Shown: piece after piece, positions 39,000 to 48,105 of the stretch
Layout of the letters: each line of letters starts with the position of its first letter
Numbering within the stretch: the first letter of the stretch is position 1
Assembly: GCA_017311185.1 (NCBI GenBank)
Contig: JAESUZ010002551.1
Coordinates: 3,100,001-3,164,000, forward strand
Reading direction: 5' to 3'
Source: Proteles cristata cristata
Lineage: Eukaryota; Chordata; Mammalia; Carnivora; Hyaenidae
Length of the DNA stretch: 64,000 nt
The notes under the pieces: model-generated
What the model saw: the letters and a program-made list of their open reading frames with translations, nothing else
Databases searched by the model: none
What the model was told of the DNA's origin: nothing
Position numbers and translations under genes: made by a program

Positions 39000-40830
39000 G
39001 TCTGATGGCTGATGCTAGTTCTTCCAGCACTATGTTAAACAACAGTGGTGAGAGTGAACATCCCTGTCGTGTTCCTGATCTCAGGGGGAAAGCTCTCAGT
39101 TTTTCCTCCATTGAGGATAATGTTAGCTGAGGGCTTCTCATAGATGGCTTTATGATATTTAAGTAAGTTCCTTCTATCTCAGCCTCTCGAGGGTCTTTAT
39201 TAAGAAGGGATGCTGTATTATGTCAAATGCTTTTTCTGCATCTATGGACAGGATTATATGGTTTTTCTTTTCTTTTGTTGATGTGATGTATCACATTGAC
39301 TGATTTGTGAATATTCAACCAGCCCTGTAACCCAGGAATGAATGCCATTTGATCATGGTGGATAATTCTTTTTATGTGCTGTGGAATTTGATTTGCAAGT
39401 ATCTTGTTGAGGACTTTTGCATCCTATTCATCAAGGATATTGGCCTGTAGTTCTCTTTTTTTGCTAGGTCTCTGTCTGGCTTGGGAATCAAAGTGATGCT
39501 GGCTTTTCAGAATGAGTCCGGAAGTTTTCGATTTCTATTGTTTGGAATAGCTTGAGAAGAATGAGTATTAACTGTGTTTTACATGTCTGGTAGAATTCCC
39601 CAGGGAAGCCATCTGGCCCAGGGCTCTTATTTGTTGGGAGACTTTTGATAACTGATTCAATTTCTTCACTAGTTATGGGTCTGCTCAGATTTTCTATCTC
39701 TTCCCATATGAATTTTGGTAGTGAATGTGTGTATAGGAATTTGTCCATTTCTTCTAAGTTGTCCAATTTGTTGGCATATAATTTTTCATAGTATTCCCTG
39801 ATAATTTCTTGTATTTCTGAGGGATTGGTTGTAATAAGTCCCTTTTCATTCATGATTTTGTCTGTTTGGCTGCTCTCTCTTTTCTTTTTGAGAAACCTGG
39901 CTAGAGGTTTGTCAATTTTGTTTATTTTTTCAAAAAACCAACTCTTGGTTTCATTGATCTGTTCAACTGTTTTTTTGTTTTTTTTTTTTGATTCTATATT
40001 ATTTATTTCTGCCCTGATTTTTATTTCTCTTCTCCTACTAGGTCTGGGGTGCTCTTGTTGCTCTCCCTCTAGTTCCTTTAGCTGAGCTGTTAGATTTTGC
40101 ACTTGCACATTTTCTAATTTCTTGACAAAGGCCTGGAGTGCAATGTACTTTCCTCTCAGGACTGCTTTTCCCGCATCCCAAAGAGTTTGGATTGTTGTAT
40201 TTTCATTATCATTTGTTTCCATATATTTTAAATTTCTTCTCTAATTGCCTGATTGGCCCATTCATTCTTTAGTAGGGTGTTCTTTAACCTCCATGTTTTT
40301 GGAGGTTTTCAAGACTTTTTCCTGTGGTTGATTTCAAGTTTCATAGCATTGTGATCTGAAAGTGTGCAAGGTTGATCTCAAGTCTTTTATATTTATTGAG
40401 GGCTGCTTTATGTCCCAGTATGTGATCTATCTTGGAGAATGTGCCATGCGCACTTGAGAAGAATGTGAATTCTATGGCATCCGGATGTACAGTCCTAAAT
40501 ATATCTATCAAATCCATCTGGTCCATTGTGTCATTCAAGGCCATTGTTTCTTTAGTGATTTTCTGTCTAGTTGATCTATCCATTGCTATAAGCGGAGTAT
40601 TAAAGTCCCCTGCTATTAGCACATTCTTGTCTATAAGATTGTTTCTTTTTGTGATTGTTTTATGTATTTGGGTGCTTCCATATTCGGTGCATAGACATTT
40701 ATAATTGTTATCTCTTCCTGATGGATAGACCCTGTAATTATTATATGATGCCGTTTTTCATTTTGCCAGGGACTGAAACTGCATAGGTCATCCCTGATGG
40801 CAAGGCCCAGGAGAAAACCTGTGGGGTAGA

Positions 40831-41346
40831 TTGCAAGGCAGTCAGAAGAACCCCCTGAAGAATTCGTCTTCTCTGCTTAGTCTGTGCCTTTTACTGTCAC
40901 TTCCGCTGTTAGTCTATTCTATGGTTAATTTGAAACCAGAATCGCCCAAAGTTCCCCCTCTTCCTACAAAATGGAATGTACCTAAATATCATTCCCATCC
41001 CCTCAATAAGATGTTGTCTTATGCTTATTGTAGTAGCTGGCAAAATTGGGGACAGTCTGGTATGCATGGGGTCTATAAGAGACCTGGAACTCATTTTCCT
41101 TGTAGGTGTCTAATTGCCAATAATACTACATATTATGGTTTAAGCAGAGATAAAACAAAACTTACTAGTTTTAGAGGACTTTCTTGGAAAAGTGTTAGAG
41201 AAATATTTGCCTGTTGCCCCTGGCCTCAAGCCTGTGAGGCAACTTACGGATTGTTCTGGCCAAAGAATGAGACCTGTAAATGCAGAGACCAAACTCTAGT
41301 TGATCCACATAAAACAATTCCACATGTCCTCTATGATAAATGTTGA
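40831..41346 (+). CDS. LTR-encoded cysteine-rich protein, unknown family
   Basis: 171 codons counted from the TTG at 40,831. The frame is open from 40,798, and its first in-frame ATG is codon 31 (40,921). An out-of-frame ATG at 40,797 opens a 10-codon frame that stops at 40,827. Residues 12-30 are strongly hydrophobic, like a signal peptide or signal anchor. The remainder looks extracellular: nine cysteines (67, 91, 93, 128, 129, 135, 149, 151, 171) including CRC, ACCPW and CKC, several tryptophans, and N-glycosylation sequons at N97, N98 and N146. It lies wholly in U3, upstream of the TATA box and on the LTR's sense strand. The position is like that of the sag frame in mouse mammary tumour virus, but I see no sequence match to it. 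A captured env-like fragment is the main alternative. The lack of a good start suggests decay or a spliced leader. Confidence 0.45.
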   Translation: MQGSQKNPLKNSSSLLSLCLLLSLPLLVYSMVNLKPESPKVPPLPTKWNVPKYHSHPLNKMLSYAYCSSWQNWGQSGMHGVYKRPGTHFPCRCLIANNTTYYGLSRDKTKLTSFRGLSWKSVREIFACCPWPQACEATYGLFWPKNETCKCRDQTLVDPHKTIPHVLYDKC

Positions 41347-41682
41347 TATTGTTCTTTCTTAGTAAGGGGTTGTGAAAGTCTATCATCTATAACCACGGGT
41401 ACAAGTATATCCTGTTCTTGCTTGCCCACTAAACTTAAACAATTAAAGGGCACTGTGTTCTCATGTATTCTGACTATGTGCTTCATTTATTCTTAGATAC
41501 CGTACCATATGTAGTAAAGAATATGTAGAACTTTGTTATGACTACCTGGTTAAATTTTATTGGTTTAAGTGGAACCAATCATGTACCATGAAATCACTGT
41601 TGCCAAGAAAACTTAGAAATGTTAAGTCCCATGACTGCTTTCTAAAAATGTAGATTGTTTAAGCATGATTGATTGGATTTGC

Positions 41683-41709
41683 TATAAAAATCCTAAACTG
41701 AAAAATAAA
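41683..41709 (+). promoter_or_regulatory. LTR TATA box and polyadenylation signal
   Basis: TATAAAAA at 41,683-41,690 and AATAAA at 41,704-41,709. The AATAAA would lie in U3 just upstream of a short R region, as in betaretroviral LTRs. The signals face the + strand, the same direction as the putative host transcript. Confidence 0.65.
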
Positions 41710-41964
41710 TTTGAGCAGTCCACCTGAAGAGGCTGGCTCCGTGTCTTCTTCACCAACTCCAACCCTCACTCTCCAGGTCAACCCTGGCTTGCAGGGGCTG
41801 GACCCCTGCATCATTTCTTGTTACTGCTTTAACTTTAAAGTCCAGTTTGTCTGATATAAGTATAGCTACTCCAGCTTTCTTTTGACTTCCAGTAGCATAA
41901 TATATATTTCTCCATCCCCTTACTTTCAATCTGAAGATGTCCTCAGGTCTAAAATGAGTTTCTT

Positions 41965-42192
41965 GGGGCGCCTGGGTGGCTTAGTCGGTTAAGCGTCCGA
42001 CTTTCGCTTAGGTCATCATCTCGTGGTTCGTGGGTTCGAGCCCCGCGTCGGGCCCTGTGCTGACTGCCAGCTCAGAGCCTGGAGCCTCTTTCAGTCTGTG
42101 ACTCCCTCTCTCTATGACCCTCCCCTGCTCACGCTGTCTCTCTCTCTCTCTCCTAGAAATAAATAAAAATATTTAAAAAAATAATAAATAAA
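41965..42192 (+). mobile_element. feliform tRNA-derived SINE inside the L1, CTTTCGCTTAGG subfamily
   Basis: Head GGGGCGCCTGGGTGGCTTAG, ending in CCTAGAAATAAATAAA and an A-rich tail. It is flanked by the perfect 15-bp repeat TAAAATGAGTTTCTT (41,950-41,964 and 42,193-42,207). It splits the L1 endonuclease region and lies opposite in direction to the L1. Confidence 0.95.
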
Positions 42193-42456
42193 TAAAATGA
42201 GTTTCTTGTAGACAGCAAATAGATGGATTTTGTTTTTTTATCCATTCTGCTACCCTATGTCTTTTGATTGGAGCATTTACTCCATTTACATTTAGTGTTA
42301 TTTTTGAAAAATATGGGTTTAGAGTCATTGCGTTCTCTGTAGGATTCATGCTTCTGGTGGTGTCTCTGGTAACTTGTGTTTCTTGCAACATTTCTGTCAT
42401 AGTGTCTCCCTCAGGATTTCTTGTAGGGCTGCTTTAGTGGTGACGAATTCTTTCAA

Positions 42457-43332
42457 TTATTGTTTATTTGGAAAAACTTTTATCTCTCCTTTTATTCTGA
42501 ATGACAGACTTGCTGGATAGAGGATTATTGGCTGCATATTTTTTCTGTTCATCACATTGAAGATTTCCTGCCATTCCTTTCTGGCCTGCCAAGTTTCAGT
42601 AGATAGGTCTGTAACCACTCTGATAGGTTTGCCTTTGTATGTTAGGGTCCTCTTATCCCTAGTTGCTTTCAGAATTCTCTCCTCGTCCTTGTATTTTGCC
42701 AGTTCCACTATGATATGTCGTGCAGAAGATCGGCTCAAGTTATGTCTGAGGGGAGTTCTCTGTGCCTCGGAATTCAGTGCCTGTTTCCTCCCCCAGATTG
42801 GGGAAGTTCTCTGCTATAATTTGTTCAAGGACTCCTTCAGTGCCTTTCCGTCTTTCCTCCTCTTCTGGAATTCCTATGATACGGATATTATTCCATTTGG
42901 TTGTATCACTCAACTCTTGAACTCTCCTTTTGTGTTCCTGGATCAGTTTATCTCTCTTTTGGCTTCCTCTTTTTCTATAATTGTGTCTTCTAACTCATCT
43001 ATTCTCCCCTCTGCCTCTTCAATCCGTGCATTGGATGACTCCATTTTATTGTGCACCTCATTTATAGCATTTTTTAATTCATCACAACTATTTTTAAGCT
43101 CCATAGTCATTGTAGCAATAGTTTCTCTGATGTCTTCAATGCCTTTTTCAAGCCCAGCGATTAATGTTATGACTATTGTTTTAAATTCTTGTTCAGTTAT
43201 GTTGCTTATATCTGTTTTGAGGAGTTCTTTAGCTATCACTGCTTCCTGGAATTTCTTTTGAGGAGAGTTCTTCCATTTCGTTATTTTGGCTAGCTTTCTG
43301 TCTCTTGTTAGTTTTAAAAGCTTCTTATGCAC
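42457..43332 (-). pseudogene. L1 ORF1 (RNA-binding chaperone), disrupted
   Basis: ORF1p is a trimeric nucleic-acid chaperone that coats L1 RNA. The N-terminal piece (42,943-43,332) has a basic head and then a long heptad-rich coiled coil (IEEAEGRIDELEDTIIEKEE). The C-terminal piece (42,457-42,738) has the RNA-binding part (RSSARHIIVELAKYKDEERI, YKGKPIRV) and the conserved ending LSFRIKGEIKVFPNKQ. The two are out of frame, with stops between them. Confidence 0.9.
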
Positions 43333-43739
43333 ACTGCACCCATGAATACTGCTATTTTAAAGAAGGCTCTTTGACTGTCCAGGGCTTGTCCTTTCAGGAA
43401 GTGTTCTTTGAATGGTGTCTCTTGGTCTCTCTTGTTGAGACTTTGGTTATTTTATTCCCCTACTCATACTGGTATTTCGGACTCTCCACCATGTGTACTT
43501 TGGCTTGTTTCTTGAGATAGCACTATAAGGGTTTTTTTGTTTTGTTTTGTTTTTTGTTTTTCATTTCTCAGTGGACTCTATCTCCTCTTCCTCCAAAACT
43601 CCTGCCATTCTGAAAGAGTTCCTGTGGTTTCTCTGTTTGAGAGATGGGGGCGAGTGAGATGTACGGAGCTCCCTACTTCTCTGCCATCTTGCCCACCCTC
43701 TCTCTTAATGTCCTCCATCTTTTCTTAAAGTTCAAGAGA

Positions 43740-43882
43740 ATTCAAAATTTTCACAGCTTACAGGAAATAAAAAGTACTGTGAAAATCTTGCATCCCACTA
43801 TTATCTCCCATCTGCCCATTTTCTATCTTCCCCTAGTCACAGTTAACCACTGTTGGCAGTTTCTTATGTGTCTTCCAGAATT

Positions 43883-43937
<55 letters not shown>

Positions 43938-44480
43938 ACAAGCAAATTGTACTTTCTTCTATTTCTTACACAGAAGAGAGGAGGTTGTATGTGATGTGTA
44001 ACACATTGTTTTTTCACTTAGCAATTTTTCCCAGGGGGATTTTTCCAGAGGCATACAGTAGATACTTATTGCTCACCCTTTCTGATAGTTGTGAATATTA
44101 TTCTTTATATGAACACATGCTAATTTATTTAACTGGTCCCCTGTAGATGGACATTTGGGTTTATTTCACTCCTTCATTATCATTAGCAGTCAGCACTGAA
44201 AACCACTTTATCCTTATGGCTTTCACAAGTATGAACATATATGAATGATAAATCCACAAAGTGAAATTTCAGGGCTAAGAGGTATCTGCAGTTCTAATTT
44301 GGCCAACGGTGTGGCAGGTGAAAGTGTTGTAGTTTTAATTCACATTTCTTTTTTTGTGAATGAAGTCAAGATGTATCATTCAGGCCTGATTGGCTCTTCT
44401 GAATTCCTATTAGATTATACCCCTTGAATTCTCATAATTTTAGACAACATGAAATCATATGGGGGCTGTTCATATGTCAC
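43740..44480 (-). mobile_element. old L1 (L1M type) remnant
   Basis: Antisense L1M texture around the CA repeat: CAGTTAACCACTGTTGGCAG, ATGTGTCTTCCAGAATT, GATGGACATTTGGGTTTATT, AAATTTCAGGGCTAAGAGGT. The younger L1 lies directly to its left. Confidence 0.6.
43885..43935 (+). repeat. (CA)n microsatellite
   Basis: About 25 uninterrupted CA units. Likely polymorphic. Confidence 0.97.
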
Positions 44481-45109
44481 ACCCCATGTAGGACCCTCCA
44501 GCTACCACTGATTGTGTCTGGATGTCAAAGTTGACCCAGCTTACCTCGTGTGTGGCTCTATTTCTCCTGATTGTTCAATTTTTAAATTTCATAACTACGA
44601 CTTTGTATTTTCTTCAGATAATTTACATATTCTAAGACTACCTGTTTTATTAACTCATTTGTCTTCATTCATGGTGCTGAACACTTTCCAAACCCTTTCC
44701 CTTTCCCATGTAAGTTCTTTGGAATTATGACTAAAGAGTAATATTTTTCATTATGACAAACCTGCAATTTGCCCCCATTTCCATCAGATGAGGAACAAAA
44801 AATGAAGGGTTTTCTTGTCAAAAATGATCTTTTGGATATCCTCTTTTCCATTGCATTCTCTTTTATATAGATGGATGTAGATGTCAACAGGCAAATGTAC
44901 TCATATAGACACTCAACATTCATCCAATATTCACTGAGTGCCTACTATGTGCCAGGCACTGCTATAGGACCTACCATTGTCTATTGCAGCCCAGCAAAGA
45001 CATTTGAGTATTCATCAATCTTGCCTACATTGTATGTGGGTAGAGGGGACTGTGTGCTGTGCTGTCCCAACAACACATATTGCACAATTTATCAAAAGAT
45101 CAACTGGCA

Positions 45110-45265
45110 ATTGGGACACTGAGTTCTATCCTTGGATTTACCCTTATCTTGCTGGATTGAGCAAGTTCTTTCATCTCTATGGGCCTCAGCTTTCTCATCT
45201 GTGAAAAATGTAATGTTGACTAGAATAGATGATATTTACATCCCTTCTAGTTTTGACATTCTAAG
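45110..45265 (+). mobile_element. MIR-type SINE
   Basis: GAGCAAGTTCTTTCATCTCT, GGGCCTCAGCTTTCTCATCT and GTGAAAAATG follow the MIR core and 3' pattern. Confidence 0.75.
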
Positions 45266-45959
45266 ATCATAATGCCCATATGCTACTTTTACAATTTAAA
45301 AAAAAAGTATCCAAGAATCCACATTTAAATACTAACAAAAATAATTGTCCCCTTTCCCTTTTGTGGATACCTCTCTAAGGATTCATTTTCATTCTTTTTT
45401 CCATCTGGTGGTGGCAGGGCATATATTTTTCACAGTGATATATTAGAATTCATCATTATATATAAACATTTGCATTAAAAATCTCCTAGGACATTAAATA
45501 TTCAACATTTATGACATATTTTTCTTGAAGTATCTGTAAGTGAATGAAATGTCACAAATATAAATCTCAGCAGAAATATTTAATAATAGACAGGTTCTGG
45601 AGAAGGCAGAAGCACCTGGGGAAAGGATGTCAGAAACAGACACTGTGATGATGGCCTGAGTTCTTTAGGAATATCTAGGCCCTCACTATGGAAGGATCAG
45701 CATCCTTCAGATGGCAGATATTATAGTCCAAATCTCCTTCTGGAAGCAGGATACCTGCCTATAAATCTGGAAGCAATGATTTATTTTTGCAAGCTGCTTA
45801 TGAACCTTACGCAGTATCATTTTATCAAGTCACCCTCACCTGTGTATTCTCCATATTCCTCTTGTGATCCCTATTATGTTCACCTTGGGTTATTCTCCAA
45901 GTTAAGCTATTTCTTTTGTCATGGCAGTAGGTCAGACTGTAAACTCAGTTTGAAGTAAG

Positions 45960-46300
45960 TCAGCCAGAGAAAGATAAATGCCCTATGGTTTCAGTCATAT
46001 GTGAAATTTAAGAAACAAAACAAATAAAGAACAAAAGAGACAAACAGAAAACCAGACTGTTAATATTAAGCACAAACCAGAGTCTTAAACATTGAGAACA
46101 AACTGGTGATCACCAGAGTGGAGGTGGGTGGTGGGTATGGACGAAATAGGTGAAGAGGATTAAGAGTACACTTATCTTGAGGAGCACTGAGTGATGTGTG
46201 GAATTGTTGAATCACTATATTGTACACCTGATACTGATATAATACTGTACGTTAATTATACTGGAATTAAACAATTTAAAAATTATAAAGTCATTTAAAA
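45960..46300 (+). mobile_element. carnivore L1 3' UTR fragment, older
   Basis: Contains AATGCCCTATGGTTTCAGTC, GAACAAACTGGTGATCACCA, GAGGAGCACTGAGTGATGTG and ATTGTACACCTGATACTGAT, then ATACTGGAATTAAA, a 3' UTR type common in carnivoran L1. Confidence 0.75.
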
Positions 46301-46479
46301 ATTTATCCTATTTCCATGACTTTCAGTCATTTTGGGGACAAGTTAAATAATTTTATTGCTCTCTTTAATGCAAAATGCTGAGATTAATTATATTAAATTA
46401 TCACTTACTACTCTGGAAAAATAATATCTCCTATTATTTTCAAATTAATATAACTTAGTGGGAAAGAGTGGTTTTTGGA

Positions 46480-46680
46480 ATCTTGTTCTAAATACCAGTT
46501 TCATCAATTACCATTTGTAATTCACCAGCCTTATATTGATCTCAGCTTCTGTTTATTTCTCAAACAATGATACTAATAATTTTCAAATTGTCATGAGGTT
46601 AGAGATAATGTATGAATATATAAAACTATCTCAATGTAGTAGGACTGAATGTTAGTTGTTTTATCATTATCATTATTATT
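46480..46680 (+). mobile_element. MIR-like SINE, diverged
   Basis: Weak match to the MIR order (TTTTTGGAATC, ATCTCAGCTTCTGTTTAT, AATGATACTAATAA, GTCATGAGGTTAGAGATAAT). Confidence 0.5.
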
Positions 46681-47099
46681 ATGAATTATCAGATAAAATA
46701 GCCACTAGCAATTTTTCCTCTGATTTTTTTTCATCTAAGGCAAAGATTAGGATATTGGGTATTTTTTTTCTTTTTAATCACTTATTGGTGTTTGAGTAAT
46801 ATTTATTTCTTATTGCTATTTGAAAACATCTAGCAACTTATATATAATGAACGTGCAAATACTGGATGAATCCAGATAAGGATGAATCACTGCTCACATG
46901 CTCTGCTAACTGATCACTTTGTACAGAAAGTAGTGCATGTATTTCTATGCCAAACGCAGAGATCTTTAATGAGATATTTTCCCCATGATTGCTGTTCTAA
47001 ACAAATTCGTTATCATACAAAAACAACATCATAATTTATTGAATACAACTGGCCTTTGCTAGTATTAAGTTTGAAGAATTATGAAGAAAGCAATTTTGT

Positions 47100-47315
47100 G
47101 GGGTTTTTAAAAATATTTTATTTATTTTTGAGAGAGAGATAGAGACAGCATGAGCACGGGAGGATCAGAGAGAGAGAGAGGCACAGAATCTGAAACAGGC
47201 TCCAGGCTCTGAGCTGTCAGCACAGAGCCCGATGCGGGGCTCAAACCCACGAACCGCGAGATATGACCTGAGCCGAAGTCGGATGCTCAACCGACTGAGC
47301 CACCCAGGCGCCCCA
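47100..47315 (-). mobile_element. feliform tRNA-derived SINE
   Basis: Antisense body ending CACCCAGGCGCCCC. Flanked by the perfect repeat GAAAGCAATTTTGT at 47,086-47,099 and 47,316-47,329. Confidence 0.93.
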
Positions 47316-47424
47316 GAAAGCAATTTTGTTTTTAAAGGAAGAGAAAAGAAGACCGAAATCTCAGAACAGGGTAATATAATAAATAATCTAAAAGAGGCGC
47401 AAGGATGAGTTTCAGAGCTCATTT

Positions 47425-47600
47425 AGCCTGGCCGACGCGACGCGGCGTCGTTCCGAGCAGAGCCGCTAGGTGGCAGAGGAGCACCGCGCTAGGTGGCAGA
47501 GGAGCACCGCGCTAAGGCGCAGGCTCCCACCACCAGCGCAAGTGGCCATCGCACCCAGCGGATTTTAATGGCCCGCACACACGGAGTGGACGGTGGCAGT
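47425..47600 (+). promoter_or_regulatory. CpG-rich patch with two tandem CTCF-like motifs
   Basis: A 23-bp unit, CGCTAGGTGGCAGAGGAG plus CACCG, occurs at 47,464-47,486 and again at 47,487-47,509, followed by the start of a third (CGCTA). Each unit carries the core [C/G]CGCTAGGTGGCAG (47,463-47,476 and 47,486-47,499), which fits the CTCF consensus CCGCGNGGNGGCAG apart from one or two positions. The patch is rich in CpG (GACGCGACGCGGCGTCG), unlike its surroundings. It could be an insulator or loop anchor with both sites in the same orientation. Binding is inferred from motif alone. Confidence 0.65.
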
Positions 47601-47869
47601 ATCCATTCACCGAAGTTATTAATTATGCGCTTCACACAAATGCTTAATTTATAGTTTTAGGCCAGTGTATACCCCTTTTAAGAATAATTACTTAAATACA
47701 GGAGAGCAAGATGTGTAATATAGCACACCAATTTTAAAAAGAAAAACATTCTTGGGAGATTGGCTTTTCAGTATTTCATTTTTCTTTATTTTCTAGCCTT
47801 TTAGTATTTTAAAAACAGTGATTTTTTATTTTTATTTTTTTTTTTTTTTGCAGATGGGGAGACCTTCAG

Positions 47870-48105
47870 AAAGTGGCTTGAGAGCAGAGTGGTTAAAGTT
47901 CAGACTCAGAACTCTGTGTGGTCTGGATCTGAATCCTGGCTCCCACACTTGCTGTGTGTCCTTGAGTAAGGTAGGTACACTCTCTGAGCTTTGGTTTGTA
48001 GACTGGACAAAACCGTGGTGCCTCCTCTGTCGTTAGGCGGTTGTGCAGGTTAAACCGGCAAACGTGGTAAAGCACGGAACTTGGTACATAGTAAAGTGCT
48101 CCTTA
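47870..48105 (+). mobile_element. MIR SINE
   Basis: AGAGCAGAGTGGTTAAAGTT, GGATCTGAATCCTGGCTC, GCTGTGTGTCCTTGAG, GTAAAGCACGGAACTTGG and TACATAGTAAAGTGCTC follow MIR from its A-box end to near its 3' end. It is preceded by a T-rich run at 47,818-47,851. Confidence 0.9.

Larger units (their letters stand above)
40764..41810 (+). mobile_element. betaretrovirus-like solo LTR carrying a U3 reading frame
   Basis: It begins TGCCAGGGACTG and ends GGACCCCTGCA (TG...CA). It is flanked by TCATTT at 40,758-40,763 and 41,811-41,816, a perfect 6-bp target duplication, the size typical of class II (beta-like) retroviruses. The L1 sequence resumes exactly across the site. Near the end lie TATAAAAA (41,683) and AATAAA (41,704), 21 bp apart, implying a short R region and a U5 of about 80-95 bp. 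At 1,047 bp it is long for an LTR, because U3 contains a 171-codon frame. No primer-binding site, gag, pol or second LTR is present, so it is a solo LTR left by recombination between LTRs. The family name is unknown to me. Confidence 0.85.
37473..42400 (-). pseudogene. L1 ORF2 (endonuclease-reverse transcriptase), disrupted
   Basis: ORF2p nicks target DNA and reverse-transcribes L1 RNA. The pieces in coding order are: endonuclease N-terminus at 42,173-42,400 (ITLNVNGVNAPIKRHR, CCLQETHF); more endonuclease at about 41,820-41,960; endonuclease catalytic region at 40,341-40,622 (GDFNTP, SKIDHILGHK); upstream RT at 39,488-40,222 ([15 protein letters not shown]); RT core at 38,890-39,141 ([21 protein letters not shown]); thumb and later part at 37,727-38,551; cysteine-rich C-terminal region at 37,473-37,703 ([11 protein letters not shown]). 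It is broken by frameshifts, a 129-bp internal duplication, a solo LTR and a SINE. It is a fossil copy. Confidence 0.93.
36893..43715 (-). mobile_element. near full-length L1 LINE, interrupted
   Basis: It reads from poly-T and the complement of GACAATAAAGTATTTAG at the left (3' end) to GGGCAAGATGGCAGAGAAGT near the right (5' end). Without the two insertions (solo LTR 40,764-41,810; SINE 41,965-42,192) about 5.5 kb of L1 remains: a short 5' UTR, ORF1, ORF2 and 3' UTR. Both reading frames are broken by stops and frameshifts, so it cannot move by itself. I could not find a convincing target duplication. The right edge is approximate. Confidence 0.93.

Noticed and set aside
40831..41346. Direct identification as a Sag superantigen
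   Set aside because: Only the position in U3 is similar. I see no sequence resemblance, and the hydrophobic segment is at a different depth.
40764..41810. A 3' provirus fragment (env end plus LTR) rather than a solo LTR
   Set aside because: The TG start coincides exactly with the 6-bp target duplication and the CA end with its second copy. A truncated provirus would not be expected to show this.
36893..43715. Active L1
   Set aside because: Several frameshifts and stops, an internal duplication and two insertions break both reading frames.
43885..43935. Array-like repeat (CRISPR or satellite)
   Set aside because: It is a plain CA dinucleotide repeat in a mammalian genome.
47818..48036. Coding exon after a poly-T/GCAG acceptor
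   Set aside because: The acceptor-like TTTTTTTGCAG leads straight into a MIR element. The frame is MIR sequence.
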